DNA of 64,000 nt from JBMYZL01 sp049610385 (lineage in GTDB: Bacteria > Bacteroidota > Bacteroidia > Flavobacteriales_D > Sanyastnellaceae): contig JBMYZL010000010.1 of assembly GCA_049610385.1 (NCBI GenBank), positions 30,510-94,509 on the forward strand, in the 5' to 3' direction. Positions within the stretch are counted from its first letter, which is position 1. Each line of letters starts with the position of its first letter. Shown here piece by piece: positions 25,758 through 35,289 of the stretch. The translations under genes were made by a program, and so were the position numbers. The notes below the pieces were generated by a model. It did no database searches. It saw nothing but the letters and a program-made list of their open reading frames with translations, and was not told where the DNA came from.

Positions 25758-27971
25758 TCAATCGAAGATGGCGTTCAGCGTGGCAGAAGGCCGCATGATG
25801 GCGTCGGTTTTGTCCCCATCTGTTCGGTAGTAACCTCCTGTGTTCGCCGGACGTCCTTGCACCGAAATCAATTCATCAACAATCTGGGCCTCATGTTCCC
25901 GCATGGCCTTGGCAATGGGTTGGAAAGCCGCAGCCATTTCTGCATCTGCAGTTTGGCCAGCGAGCTCCTCGGCCCAAAAGAGCCCGAGATAAAAATGCGA
26001 ACCACGGTTGTCGATGCCGCCCAATCGCCGTGTCGGGGATTTGTCTTCGTCCAAGAATCGGATGTTCGCGTCATCCAGTGTAGCAGCAAGGACAGCGGCT
26101 TTCGGGTTGTCATATTTCTCGGCCAAATGCTCGAGGGAGGCTGCCAGTGCTAAGAATTCGCCGAGACTATCCCAACGCAGGTAATTCTCCTCCATCAATT
26201 GCTCAACGTGCTTTGGGGCCGATCCTCCCGCGCCGGTTTCAAACAAGCCCCCGCCATTCATCAAAGGCACGATGGACAACATTTTGGCTGAAGTGCCCAC
26301 TTCCAGGATGGGAAAAAGGTCAGTCAGATAGTCCCGCAAAACATTGCCTGTAACGGAAATGGTGTCTTCGCCGCGGGAAATCCGTTCCAGTGAAAATTGG
26401 GTGGCTTCAACAGGGGACAGGATGTGGATGGACACCCCTTGGGTATCATGATCCTTCAAGTACATTTCCACCTTGCGAATCAACTCGCGGTCATGACTTC
26501 GTTGGCTATCCAACCAAAAAACGGCTGGATTGCCTGTGGCCTTGGCCCGTTTAACGCCCAATTGAACCCAATCTTGGATGGGGGCGTCCTTGACTTGGCA
26601 CATGCGGAAAATGTCTCCTGCTTGAACTTCCTGCGTCAACAACACTTCGCCGTTTTCGGCCACCACTTCCACACGACCGGAGGCGACCATTTCGAAAGTT
26701 TTGTCATGCGATCCGTACTCTTCGGCCTTCTGGGCCATCAAACCTACATTGCTTACGCTGCCCATGGTGGTTGGATCGAAAGCCCCGTGGGCTTTGCAAT
26801 AATCAATGGTGGTTTGGTACACTCCGGCATAACTGCGATCGGGAATGACCGCTTTTGTATCCTGTGATTCTCCCTTGGCATTCCACATTTGGCCTGAAGT
26901 CCGAATCATCGCAGGCATCGAAGCGTCAATGATGACATCTGAGGGCACATGCAGGTTGGTGATGCCCTTGTCGCTGTTGACCATGGCGAGATCAGGCCCG
27001 GCCGCCAATGCCTGCTCGAAGGCCATCTGGATTTCATGTTTCTTGTCCGCGGGAAGAGAATCCAAGGCCTTGAGCACTGCGCCCAGGCCATTGCGGACAT
27101 CTGCACCTGCTGCCTTGAGCTCAGAACGGTACTGTTCAAAAACATCCGAAAAGAAGACTTGGACTGCCGCGCCAAAAATGATGGGGTCACTGACTTTCAT
27201 CATGGTGGCTTTCATGTGCAGAGAAAACAGCACCCCTTGGTCCTTGGCATCTTCCACTTGTTGGGCCAAGAAAGTTTTCAATTGGCTCATGCTCATCACA
27301 GCGGCATCGATGATTTCACCTGCTTGCAAGGCAATGCCAGTTTTCAAGATCTCGCGATTTCCCCCTTTTGCGTGGATGAATTCGATGCGTGCCGTGGTGG
27401 CAGCAGACAGGGTAATCGAACGCTCCGAACCGTAAAAATCGCCTTGGTTCATGCTTGCGACATGGGATTTGCTGCTCGCGGACCAAATACCCATCTTGTG
27501 CGGGTGCTTTTGTGCATAGGCCTTGACGGCTTTGGGTGCCCGTCGATCACTGTTTCCCTCGCGAAGCACAGGATTGACTGCGGACCCCTTGACTTTGTCG
27601 TACCGACTGCGGTGTTCCTTCTCCTCAGGCGTGGTGGGATCCTCCGGGTATGCAGGTACATCAAATCCTTGCGCCTGCAACTCCGCAATGGCGGCTTTCA
27701 GCTGGGGCACAGAAGCGCTGATGTTGGGCAATTTGATGATGTTGGCTTCAGGGGTTCTGGCCAAATTTCCGAGCTCAGCCAAGGCGTCCCCAATCCGCTG
27801 TTCGTCATTTAAACGCTCTGGAAATTGAGCCAAAATGCGACCAGCCAACGAAATGTCTCTCGTCTCCAAATCCACGCCTGCAGCAGAAGCAAACTTCCTG
27901 ACAATGGGCAGAAAGGAAGCGGTTGCGAGCGCAGGCGCCTCGTCCGTTAGTGTGTAGATGATTTTTGCCAT
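25758..27971 (-). CDS. icd: NADP-dependent isocitrate dehydrogenase, monomeric type
   Basis: A 737-aa protein, the normal length for monomeric IDH (about 740). Start MAKIIYTLTDEAPALAT; landmarks are RSDRRAPKAVKAYAQKHPHKMG (substrate region), FSLHMKATMMKVSDPIIFG, VPSDVIIDASMPAMIR with nearby NSDKGITNLH, and a VSNVGLMAQKAEEYGSHDKTF segment. It catalyses isocitrate + NADP+ to 2-oxoglutarate + CO2 + NADPH in the TCA cycle. The start at 27971 is set by the conserved N-terminus; a TATTTTTG box lies 7 nt upstream. It is convergent with the DUF4625 lipoprotein gene. Confidence 0.97.
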   Translation of the reverse strand: MAKIIYTLTDEAPALATASFLPIVRKFASAAGVDLETRDISLAGRILAQFPERLNDEQRIGDALAELGNLARTPEANIIKLPNISASVPQLKAAIAELQAQGFDVPAYPEDPTTPEEKEHRSRYDKVKGSAVNPVLREGNSDRRAPKAVKAYAQKHPHKMGIWSASSKSHVASMNQGDFYGSERSITLSAATTARIEFIHAKGGNREILKTGIALQAGEIIDAAVMSMSQLKTFLAQQVEDAKDQGVLFSLHMKATMMKVSDPIIFGAAVQVFFSDVFEQYRSELKAAGADVRNGLGAVLKALDSLPADKKHEIQMAFEQALAAGPDLAMVNSDKGITNLHVPSDVIIDASMPAMIRTSGQMWNAKGESQDTKAVIPDRSYAGVYQTTIDYCKAHGAFDPTTMGSVSNVGLMAQKAEEYGSHDKTFEMVASGRVEVVAENGEVLLTQEVQAGDIFRMCQVKDAPIQDWVQLGVKRAKATGNPAVFWLDSQRSHDRELIRKVEMYLKDHDTQGVSIHILSPVEATQFSLERISRGEDTISVTGNVLRDYLTDLFPILEVGTSAKMLSIVPLMNGGGLFETGAGGSAPKHVEQLMEENYLRWDSLGEFLALAASLEHLAEKYDNPKAAVLAATLDDANIRFLDEDKSPTRRLGGIDNRGSHFYLGLFWAEELAGQTADAEMAAAFQPIAKAMREHEAQIVDELISVQGRPANTGGYYRTDGDKTDAIMRPSATLNAIFD

Positions 27972-27978
27972 AGGGGGG

Positions 27979-27986
27979 CAAAAATA
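27979..27986 (-). promoter_or_regulatory. Consensus-type -7 box TATTTTTG, seven nt before the icd start
   Basis: On the minus strand, TATTTTTG is followed by CCCCCCT and the ATG at 27971. A perfect TAnnTTTG match; a TTG lies 27 nt further upstream, longer than the usual spacer. Confidence 0.45.
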
Positions 27987-28012
27987 CGTCATCTATCTAT
28001 TTGACCTTTTAT

Positions 28013-29158
28013 TCAATGAACTGGAGTGCCGGTGATGTGCGCTGCGACATTGAAGAAATTTTCTTCTCCTTCTCGATAGGGTTGCGCTGTAGGGATGTGA
28101 ATGGTGAGTTCGTGCCACCCTGAATCCAATTGCCCGATGTCGAATTGGCGTGGTGGTACATCACTGCCTGGGCACCACCCAGATCGAGAATAATCACTGC
28201 TGGCAATTCGTTCTTGAATGCTATCACCGCGCCAAAAAGTCTTTTCAGTCCAAACTCCGGAACTCGGGTTGAATCGACGGAAGGATGCGCAATCTGTGCG
28301 CCAAGGTGTGAATCGACCCACTTCGATGGTATCCAACTTGATCATGTGCTCGCACGGGGTGAATTCATCTCCAGTATGATGCCCCCCATGGCCCGTGGTC
28401 GTGAGAAAAAGACGAGTTTCCTCGAGGGCTTCATTCAAGTGGAATCGGGTGTGCACAGGACCAGCAGCAAACCCAGTATACGTTTCTTGGTTTTCAAAAA
28501 GTTTGGTTGTGTTGAGCAAGGGGATTGCCACATCTGCTTTTTTCGGATGCACTTCGGCTGTTGTCGGAAGCCAGTCCAATTGAACACAACAAGTGTGCCC
28601 TGCATCGCTCCATGTGTCGATGAAAATACCCAAATGGAAGGTCCCTTCCAGTTGAGGCAAAATGGCCGTAATATCTGAAGTCCAACGCACCGAATCCGCC
28701 CAATTTGGAATGTACACGGGGCGATATTCATCGAGCCTTTCTTCGTGTGAGAAATGTCCAACACCAAAGGGCGTGATGAATCGAAGCAGTTCCAGGGCCG
28801 GTACATCTGGGGCGTCACCACGCGCCAATGATGCCCGGACTTCAGGCGCATCGGGCCAAACAGCGACCAATCCCGATTTGTCCCACGGATCACCGGCGGA
28901 TCGCAAGGTCATTTGTATTTGGCAGGTCGGCTGTTGGTCATAAATCGGGCCTTCGAAGGATTTGACACAAAGTCTGCCATTGTCCAAGCGTCTCCAACCG
29001 TCGTCATTGAAAAGAGAATCGCGGTTGGCATCCGGCTGAAAGGCCACCACCAATTCATCGGCCACTTGCAAAGTGTGAGCTTGTTCATTTTTTACTTGGT
29101 GGTGACAACCGAAGCTCAGAATGGCCAGGACAGGGACAAGGACATTGAAGGGATGCAT
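28013..29158 (-). CDS. PNGase F-like peptide-N-glycosidase family lipoprotein
   Basis: A 381-aa protein with a signal ending at Cys18 (ILSFGC). The two eight-stranded jelly-roll domains of PNGase F can both be followed: DPWDKSGLVAVW and ELLRFITPFGVG (N-domain), then TTGHGGHHTGDEFTPCEH, PWRTDC and SRSGWCPGSDVPP (C-domain). By eye the three catalytic acids of the Elizabethkingia enzyme (Asp60, Glu118, Glu206) align with Asp93, Asp181 (in FIDTW) and Glu265 (in GDEF), so Glu118 is replaced by Asp. Expected role: release of N-linked glycans from glycoproteins at the cell surface. It is divergent from the T9SS hydrolase gene. Confidence 0.85.
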   Translation of the reverse strand: MHPFNVLVPVLAILSFGCHHQVKNEQAHTLQVADELVVAFQPDANRDSLFNDDGWRRLDNGRLCVKSFEGPIYDQQPTCQIQMTLRSAGDPWDKSGLVAVWPDAPEVRASLARGDAPDVPALELLRFITPFGVGHFSHEERLDEYRPVYIPNWADSVRWTSDITAILPQLEGTFHLGIFIDTWSDAGHTCCVQLDWLPTTAEVHPKKADVAIPLLNTTKLFENQETYTGFAAGPVHTRFHLNEALEETRLFLTTTGHGGHHTGDEFTPCEHMIKLDTIEVGRFTPWRTDCASFRRFNPSSGVWTEKTFWRGDSIQERIASSDYSRSGWCPGSDVPPRQFDIGQLDSGWHELTIHIPTAQPYREGEENFFNVAAHITGTPVH

Positions 29159-29207
29159 CAGTGGCTCTATCGCTTTGTTGATGCCGAAAATTAGCGGACA
29201 TTTGATA

Positions 29208-29214
29208 TATCTTG
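29208..29214 (+). promoter_or_regulatory. Putative -7 box TATCTTG five nt before the start codon
   Basis: TATCTTG, CGCAC, then the ATG at 29220. It has the same arrangement as the box before the peroxidase gene on the other strand (7297-7303). Confidence 0.4.
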
Positions 29215-29219
29215 CGCAC

Positions 29220-30500
29220 ATGAGAAAAATCTTGTTCCCAATTCGGGACGCTTTCTTGACGGCCCTTCTAGGTCTCGGGTTCTCGGAAGGTCAAGCGCAA
29301 AATGGATGCAATGGTGAACGTTACCGTTACACTTCGGCATTCCCTGAAATCGAAGTGTCATACGACCATGTGTACGGTGGAAACATCAACGCACTGGGTT
29401 TGCAACAGGATTTGGTTTTCGATTTGTACACACCAGCAGACGACATCGCCGTAGATCGAGCTCTGGTTGTGGTGGCCCACGGAGGCTTTTTCTTGGCTGG
29501 CTCGAATGATGGTGCAGATGTGGTTTCAATCTGCGAAGATTTGGCCCACATGGGTTATGTCGTTGCCTCCATTTCTTATCGATTGGGTGTGGATGATTTG
29601 TTGGGCCTTCAGACCTCGATGATTGAGGCGGTTTGGCGGGGGGTTCACGATGCGCGAGCGGCTGTGCGATTTTTTCGGAAGTCTGTGGTTGAGGCGGACA
29701 ATCCATACGGTATTGATCCCGAACGGATTTTAATGGGCGGGGTGTCTGCCGGTGGTTTCATTGCCTTGCATCATGCTTATGTCAACCAAGAAGATGAAAT
29801 TCCAGACCAAATTGACCAGACCGCACCAGGCATGGGCGGTGGATTGGAAGGGGAGTCTGGAAATCTGGGTTATGATTCTGATGTGATGGGCATCTTCAAT
29901 ATCGCAGGGGCCCTTCACACTGTGGACTGGATGGCTTCAGGAGATGTCCCGCTGGTGTCCGTGCATGGCGATGCGGATCAAACCGTTCCCTATGGGACGG
30001 ATATGCTTACCCTTACATTCATTCCGATCATTGAGGTGGATGGCTCGGCCACCATCCATTCAGCGGCAGAGAATTTGGGCATCGAAAACTGTCTGGTGAC
30101 CCTGCCAGGTTTGGACCATGTGGCACATGTCGGCAATGCAATGGCTTATCAGCAAACTTTCTCGGCCATTGCAGGAGCGATGTCAGGATGGCTTTGCGCA
30201 GATTGGGAAATGACTTGTGAAACTTATGATTATACCAGCTCAATCCTTGAGTTTTCTTCCCTGTTGGATTGGCACTTGTACCCCAATCCGCTTCGGAGAG
30301 GGGAACTTTTGAAATGGGAGGGGGTGACTGGGGTTAATCGCATTCAATTGATGGATGCCACGGGACGGACATTGTTCAATCGACCAACCCATGGGATGCA
30401 GTCTATCGTTTTGGATGTTCCCCCCGGAGTCTATTGGATGATGGCCCTGGACAGTCAAGGGCGCGCTTTGGGGCGTTCTGCACAAATCATGATTCAGTGA
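29220..30500 (+). CDS. Alpha/beta hydrolase (carboxylesterase/lipase-like) with T9SS type A sorting domain
   Basis: A 426-aa secreted protein: a signal peptide (MRKILFPIRDAF...GQAQ), then an alpha/beta-hydrolase domain with VVVAHGGFFLAGSNDGAD (HGG oxyanion motif), GVSAGGFIALHHA (nucleophile elbow), HGDADQTVPYG (acid) and GLDHVAHVG (His). This resembles the carboxylesterase/BD-FAE-like group. The C-terminal about 80 residues start WHLYPNPLRRGE and form a type A T9SS sorting domain. The start at 29220 is chosen because it yields a signal peptide and lies 5 nt behind a -7-like box. Its 3' end overlaps the convergent NOS gene by 14 bp. Confidence 0.88.
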   Translation: MRKILFPIRDAFLTALLGLGFSEGQAQNGCNGERYRYTSAFPEIEVSYDHVYGGNINALGLQQDLVFDLYTPADDIAVDRALVVVAHGGFFLAGSNDGADVVSICEDLAHMGYVVASISYRLGVDDLLGLQTSMIEAVWRGVHDARAAVRFFRKSVVEADNPYGIDPERILMGGVSAGGFIALHHAYVNQEDEIPDQIDQTAPGMGGGLEGESGNLGYDSDVMGIFNIAGALHTVDWMASGDVPLVSVHGDADQTVPYGTDMLTLTFIPIIEVDGSATIHSAAENLGIENCLVTLPGLDHVAHVGNAMAYQQTFSAIAGAMSGWLCADWEMTCETYDYTSSILEFSSLLDWHLYPNPLRRGELLKWEGVTGVNRIQLMDATGRTLFNRPTHGMQSIVLDVPPGVYWMMALDSQGRALGRSAQIMIQ

Positions 30501-31677
30501 AACCCTGATTACCTGGCAAGTGGAATGGGCAATTCTGAGGCGATGGCTTGAAATAACTTTGATGCAAATCTCCTGGGCCGGGTTGGTAGAAAAAATTGGT
30601 GTGCGTTTCGACGTGGTTGTCAAATTCCCTGTGAAATTGGGGAGTTTGGGGTGAAGACATGGGTGGATTGAGCCAAGACCAATCTCCCGTGACCGCCTTT
30701 CCCTTGTCCTGTTCGGCTTCACAAAATTTTTCGAATGCCCGCCCCAAGCCATGGTGGTCCCCCAAAGTCACTCCAGCGGCGTCGAAACTGTATAGGACAG
30801 CACGGTTGAGTTCGACCAAAGCCCGATCTCGCCACAGCGTTCGGTCGTTTCGTGTATCAAGGCCAATGATTTTTGCCATTCTTGGCAACAGATTGTATCG
30901 ATTTTGATCCGCCAGATTTCTGGCGCCGATTTCAGTGCCCATGTAATATCCATTGAATGGGGCGCAAGGATAGACGATGCCTCCAATCTTCAGGGCGAGC
31001 TCAGACAGCAGAGGCAGGGCATACCATTTCCATTGTTCTTTTTGGACGTCGGGGTATTCGGGGTGTGCAATGGGTACTTCGTGCAAAAGTTCGGGGTGCT
31101 TCTGAAACACATCGAATGGAACCCCGGTTTCCCCGCGCCAGTGAATTTCCCATGGCAAAGGGGTGAAGGCGTCGCGGTTCTGGGGGTGCCAACCTCGTTG
31201 AATCACCCGATTTGTGAAGGATATCGTGGCTGGATCTCCAAGTTGCTCATCCTTGAACCCAGCATAGCGAATCAGCTGATGATTTGCGATGCGAACTTCG
31301 TCTGGATTCCCAAGGTTGCGGGCAGGAAATATCGTGATGAAGCTGCGAATTTTCCCCCCATTGAAAGCCATTTGAATGTGTGAAATCAGATGGTCATGAA
31401 CTTCTTCCACACTGTTGACATCGCGGGCATCTCGCACTTGTAATGAACGCCATACATGCCTTCCAATGCAGCGGTTGCTGTTCCTCCAAGCCAACTGGGC
31501 TCCATACTGCAATTCCTCAAAGGTATGGGTGTAAGTTCCGGTCGCCTTGATTTCTTTATTGACAGCCCTCATCCGCTCCGTGAATTGATTCTCATCCCGC
31601 AACCCCACAGCATTTCTTTCGTCCTCTGCGCACGCGCGGAAGAACGATTGGGCTTCTCTCCACAACGATTCACTCAT
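30487..31677 (-). CDS. nos: Nitric oxide synthase, oxygenase domain only (bNOS)
   Basis: A 396-aa protein that aligns along its whole length with the NOS oxygenase domain. LAWRNSNRCIGR gives the haem thiolate at Cys70. PFNGYYMGTEIGARN contains Glu249, the expected arginine-binding residue; mammalian NOS has GWYMGTEIG, so one Trp is Tyr here. RYNLLPRMA, GDWSWLNPPMSSPQTPQFH and the final FFYQPGP are further conserved points. There is no flavodoxin-like reductase domain, as in Bacillus and Deinococcus enzymes, which borrow a cellular reductase. Expected reaction: L-arginine to citrulline and nitric oxide. The ATG at 31677 is preferred over a TTG three codons earlier. No pterin or reductase gene is adjacent. 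Confidence 0.95.
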   Translation of the reverse strand: MSESLWREAQSFFRACAEDERNAVGLRDENQFTERMRAVNKEIKATGTYTHTFEELQYGAQLAWRNSNRCIGRHVWRSLQVRDARDVNSVEEVHDHLISHIQMAFNGGKIRSFITIFPARNLGNPDEVRIANHQLIRYAGFKDEQLGDPATISFTNRVIQRGWHPQNRDAFTPLPWEIHWRGETGVPFDVFQKHPELLHEVPIAHPEYPDVQKEQWKWYALPLLSELALKIGGIVYPCAPFNGYYMGTEIGARNLADQNRYNLLPRMAKIIGLDTRNDRTLWRDRALVELNRAVLYSFDAAGVTLGDHHGLGRAFEKFCEAEQDKGKAVTGDWSWLNPPMSSPQTPQFHREFDNHVETHTNFFYQPGPGDLHQSYFKPSPQNCPFHLPGNQGFTES

Positions 31678-31728
31678 GACAGACAAACGATTGATTCATG
31701 TGTTTTGTTCAGAGGAATCCGGCGTCAG

Positions 31729-34700
31729 TTATCGAAACATGTGGATGGCACCTGTCTTTTCGAGGCGCCTCCCGTCATGAAGCCGCAGAAGAATGAGGTA
31801 TGAGTATACGCCATCCTCAGTGAAGAAATCGCCGTTCTGGTCGTTTCCAATCCAATGCTCGCCCAAGTCTTGCGATTTGAAAACAATTTGACCCCAGCGA
31901 TTGAAAATCAAACATTCATATTGCAGAACTTCATCCGGTTCAAAGCCCGTTGGCACCGCTTGCCAGGCATCATTGACACCATCGTGATCAGGTGTGAAAG
32001 AGCTTGGAGCAAAGAAATCAATGGGGTCCACAAAAGGAATCATCCTGCAGGTGGTTGTTGCGCATTCAATGGAATCGGTCACGGTCAGGCAGATCACCGC
32101 TGGATCGGTTGGAGCCGACAACAAATTGAGGGTCAAGTTGGGGTCTGTGCCCTCAATGTCAGAGCTTTCTTGAAATTGCCAAACCCAACTCACAAGCAAC
32201 GAATCTTCAACTGACCACGTTGAAGTCGCATTCACCCAAGGTTCGTAGCGAGACGGATCCTCTGGCGAAATGGAAAAGCCGGAAGCGGGTGAAGGAGATC
32301 CGCATATACCAACGCTCTCTGAGATACCAACGCATCCCACTGTTGAAGTGACCGTCCTGTATAGTTCTCCGCATCCTGCGTCATGCAAGGTGAAGGTGGC
32401 CTCGGTCAATTCCGAAGATGGAATCACCACACCGGAAGGTTGTACAAAACTCCATGAAACGCTTTGTCCTCCAGTTCCTGTGGCTTCAAAGTTGTAAGGC
32501 ACGCAACCCGTTACCGGAAACACTTCGAAGGAGGCATCTGGCAATGGATGGATGGTGATGTCCGCCTCAGTTGTGGATCCGCATTCACCAGTCAACACAT
32601 ATTGGACTGAATAGTCTCCAGGGGCAGCTACCATGAACGTTCCGGATGCATTGACACCATTGCCGCCGAACTGTCCCCCGGGTGTGTTGGGGGTGAATTG
32701 GATGGGCAGGTCATTCAAACAGGCCTCTGTGATGGGGGTGAACGCTGAGGATGGATTGGGAATGACTTCAATCGAAGTGCTCTCTGAAGTGGGGCAATCG
32801 CCAAAGGTTTCGTAGAGCAAATCCCAAGTTCCAACACCAGCAGCGGAAGGATTGAAAGTATTTTCATCCAAACACCCTGAACATCCAGTTGAGCTCCAAA
32901 CGCCATTGCTGACGGATGCTTGGAGATTGACCGCTGTAGCCCCAACACAAATGGGGTTCGGGTTCACCACGCCGAGGTCTGGAGTGAGTAGAATTTCGAA
33001 AGTCGTCGTCAAACTGGCCGGACAAGTCCCCGTACCGGTGTATGTGATCTCAACAGTTCCCTCACCCGCAGCTGCAGGGTCGAATATGCCGCTGGACGAA
33101 TCGAGGCAAACTGCGCACGATGCCGACCAATAACCTGACTCGAGATAATTTGTGGTGAATTCAAAGGGGTCAGATTCGGTGCACAAGTAGGAAGGAAGTC
33201 CCAACACCAGCGGGACAGGTTGAACCACTGTCATTTCAAATGAATCTGACACGGCTTCGCATCCATCAACTTCACCGCTCAACACCCACCACCCCATGTC
33301 ATCCAAGGTGACTCCTTCCCACGTGTCTCCTGGGCCAGCAGAAGTTTCTACACCGGCCGAGGTCCATGTCAAGTCTGCATTGTTGGGCAGTTGGGCAATG
33401 GGCTCAGGCAATGTCACTTCCGATCCTTCGCAGGCACTGAGGGAAGACTCAGTCAGTTCCAAGTCAAACGTCGGAGTGATGATCAATTCAAAATTCGCAG
33501 GGGCCGATATACAACCATCCAAATACGCCACAACTTGTCCCAGGCCACCATCCGCAAGAGAAAGGTTGGTGAGGGATGGATTGTTGTTGACTTCTGTCGT
33601 GCCATCTGGCCAAGTCCAGACCACAGAATCCATGCCCAATTCGGGATTGGCTTCGAAGGCAACATCATCCCCTTCGCAGATGGGTGAATCCCATGCAGGT
33701 GACGGGGGCGCAGGCCCCTCGGCGATGTCCAAGAGAACGGTGTCAGGCTCAATCTCACAGCCTGCGGCATTCAGTCCATTCAGGATGTACATCCCGGTAT
33801 TTTCAAGGGTTACATTGGGCAAAAAGAGGGTGTCTTCAGTGCTCACAACAGATCCGTCATGGGTCCACTCATACGTAGCGCCAGGAACCTCATTGGGGAC
33901 AATTTGGATGGATTCCCCGACACAAATGTCTTCAGGATTTGACAAGGTGAGTTCGAATTCAGGTTCCGCAAAGTCGGAGAAGTAACCATATCGCCCATAG
34001 CTCCCTTGTTGACCAATCATCAAACCCAAATGAAAGGCGCCGGATGCGTTTGTCACTTGGGTGGCATTGCCTGTGATTACCCAGCTCGGATTGATGATCT
34101 GTGCGAACATCCATTCTCCATTTGAAGCAGGCACCACTGAAAAGTCGCCAGCCTGAAGGTTGTTCGGATTGCCATTGACGAGGAAATCACCTTCTGTCCC
34201 TGCTGGGGTCAGAACATTCAATCGAAAGTTGTCGTTGGTAGATCGGAAAAAAACGACCTCACCTGACCCCGTGCATTCGAGGGCGGGCAGCATCCCTCCA
34301 CCCACTTCGCATCCGAATCCAGTCACTTGAAATATCAAAACGGGTTCAGTTGTTTCGATGTGAAGCGTTGGATCTAGGACTTGAAGTGACAGTGATTCGC
34401 CTGTATCCAAACTGCCCAATAAAGGCGTGCCGTTTTGGGTGATTCCTGTTCCATTTTGGGTGGCCAAGATGTAGATGCGTTCATTGGATGTCAGCCCCCC
34501 ACGGATGGCAACGAATTCTGTCCCAGCCTCGGTGATGGGGGTGCACTGATCTCCAACCAAATCAAAACACAAGGTGCTGCCGGATGTCTGTTCAATGGAA
34601 TCATCTGAGATGGTGATGGCGATGGGTGCTGAGCTGGTCACGGACGTGCCTGTCGGATGAGCTGGGCCCGACACCCCTGCCGATCGACAACCATAGGTTT

Positions 34701-35289
34701 CTCCAGCATTCAAAATCACGTCGAAGGGAACGCCCGCAGGGTGATTCAAGAGGTTGACACTTGGCGTGATGGTGATGACCGTATTGTCTTCCGTGGCCAC
34801 GATGTCAAATGCCGATTTGGATTGCGGAAAATGATTGGGCAACTGATTTTGAAAGGGCAACAGGAATTCTGTGCCCAGGGCATTTTGGCCTTTCAGCACG
34901 AAAACGTCAGCATTCAAAGCATTGTCGATTTCGTAGTAGCAGGAAATATCCGAGGTGCTTGTGATGTGGATTCCTTTCTGCAAAACCGAATTGGCAGGCT
35001 TGTTTTCCAATAGATCCAGAAAAGGTGTCAGGTCCAAACTCATGGCATCATTCGCCCCCAACCCCAATTCAATGGGCGCAAAAGTGGGGTCAGCAGGCAA
35101 TTCAACCGAAACTTGAGCCGGTTCCTCACCTGAACTGAATCGCAGCATGATGGGGTCGTCTCCATGTCCCGCCCAAACTTCAGGTGCAACGAACCAAAAT
35201 GAATCGTCCAATTGTCCAAGAACCACTGACTGCCCCACCAACAAACAAGCTGCGGTGAGGAGTACGCGATTAAAATGGGGACAATTCAT
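31729..35289 (-). CDS. Large T9SS type B (CHU_C) protein with IgGFc-binding-like N-terminal domain
   Basis: A 1186-aa secreted protein. After a signal peptide (LLTAACLLVGQSVVLGQ) the first about 430 residues (FVAPEVWAGHGDDPIMLRFSS, FDIVATEDNTVITITPSV, GVSGPAHPTGTSVTSSAPIAIT, VFFRSTNDNFRLNVLT) have the pattern of the bacterial IgGFc-binding N-terminal domain. Then come about seven Ig/PKD-like segments (for example YEWTHDGSVVSTEDTL, WTSAGVETSAG) and a CHU_C domain (FFAPSSFTPDHDGVNDAWQ, IFNRWGQIVFKS, FTEDGVYSYLI). It should be exported by T9SS and attached to the surface, probably for adhesion or gliding. The start at 35289 is ATG; the longer frame starts with TTG. Confidence 0.88.
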   Translation of the reverse strand: MNCPHFNRVLLTAACLLVGQSVVLGQLDDSFWFVAPEVWAGHGDDPIMLRFSSGEEPAQVSVELPADPTFAPIELGLGANDAMSLDLTPFLDLLENKPANSVLQKGIHITSTSDISCYYEIDNALNADVFVLKGQNALGTEFLLPFQNQLPNHFPQSKSAFDIVATEDNTVITITPSVNLLNHPAGVPFDVILNAGETYGCRSAGVSGPAHPTGTSVTSSAPIAITISDDSIEQTSGSTLCFDLVGDQCTPITEAGTEFVAIRGGLTSNERIYILATQNGTGITQNGTPLLGSLDTGESLSLQVLDPTLHIETTEPVLIFQVTGFGCEVGGGMLPALECTGSGEVVFFRSTNDNFRLNVLTPAGTEGDFLVNGNPNNLQAGDFSVVPASNGEWMFAQIINPSWVITGNATQVTNASGAFHLGLMIGQQGSYGRYGYFSDFAEPEFELTLSNPEDICVGESIQIVPNEVPGATYEWTHDGSVVSTEDTLFLPNVTLENTGMYILNGLNAAGCEIEPDTVLLDIAEGPAPPSPAWDSPICEGDDVAFEANPELGMDSVVWTWPDGTTEVNNNPSLTNLSLADGGLGQVVAYLDGCISAPANFELIITPTFDLELTESSLSACEGSEVTLPEPIAQLPNNADLTWTSAGVETSAGPGDTWEGVTLDDMGWWVLSGEVDGCEAVSDSFEMTVVQPVPLVLGLPSYLCTESDPFEFTTNYLESGYWSASCAVCLDSSSGIFDPAAAGEGTVEITYTGTGTCPASLTTTFEILLTPDLGVVNPNPICVGATAVNLQASVSNGVWSSTGCSGCLDENTFNPSAAGVGTWDLLYETFGDCPTSESTSIEVIPNPSSAFTPITEACLNDLPIQFTPNTPGGQFGGNGVNASGTFMVAAPGDYSVQYVLTGECGSTTEADITIHPLPDASFEVFPVTGCVPYNFEATGTGGQSVSWSFVQPSGVVIPSSELTEATFTLHDAGCGELYRTVTSTVGCVGISESVGICGSPSPASGFSISPEDPSRYEPWVNATSTWSVEDSLLVSWVWQFQESSDIEGTDPNLTLNLLSAPTDPAVICLTVTDSIECATTTCRMIPFVDPIDFFAPSSFTPDHDGVNDAWQAVPTGFEPDEVLQYECLIFNRWGQIVFKSQDLGEHWIGNDQNGDFFTEDGVYSYLILLRLHDGRRLEKTGAIHMFR

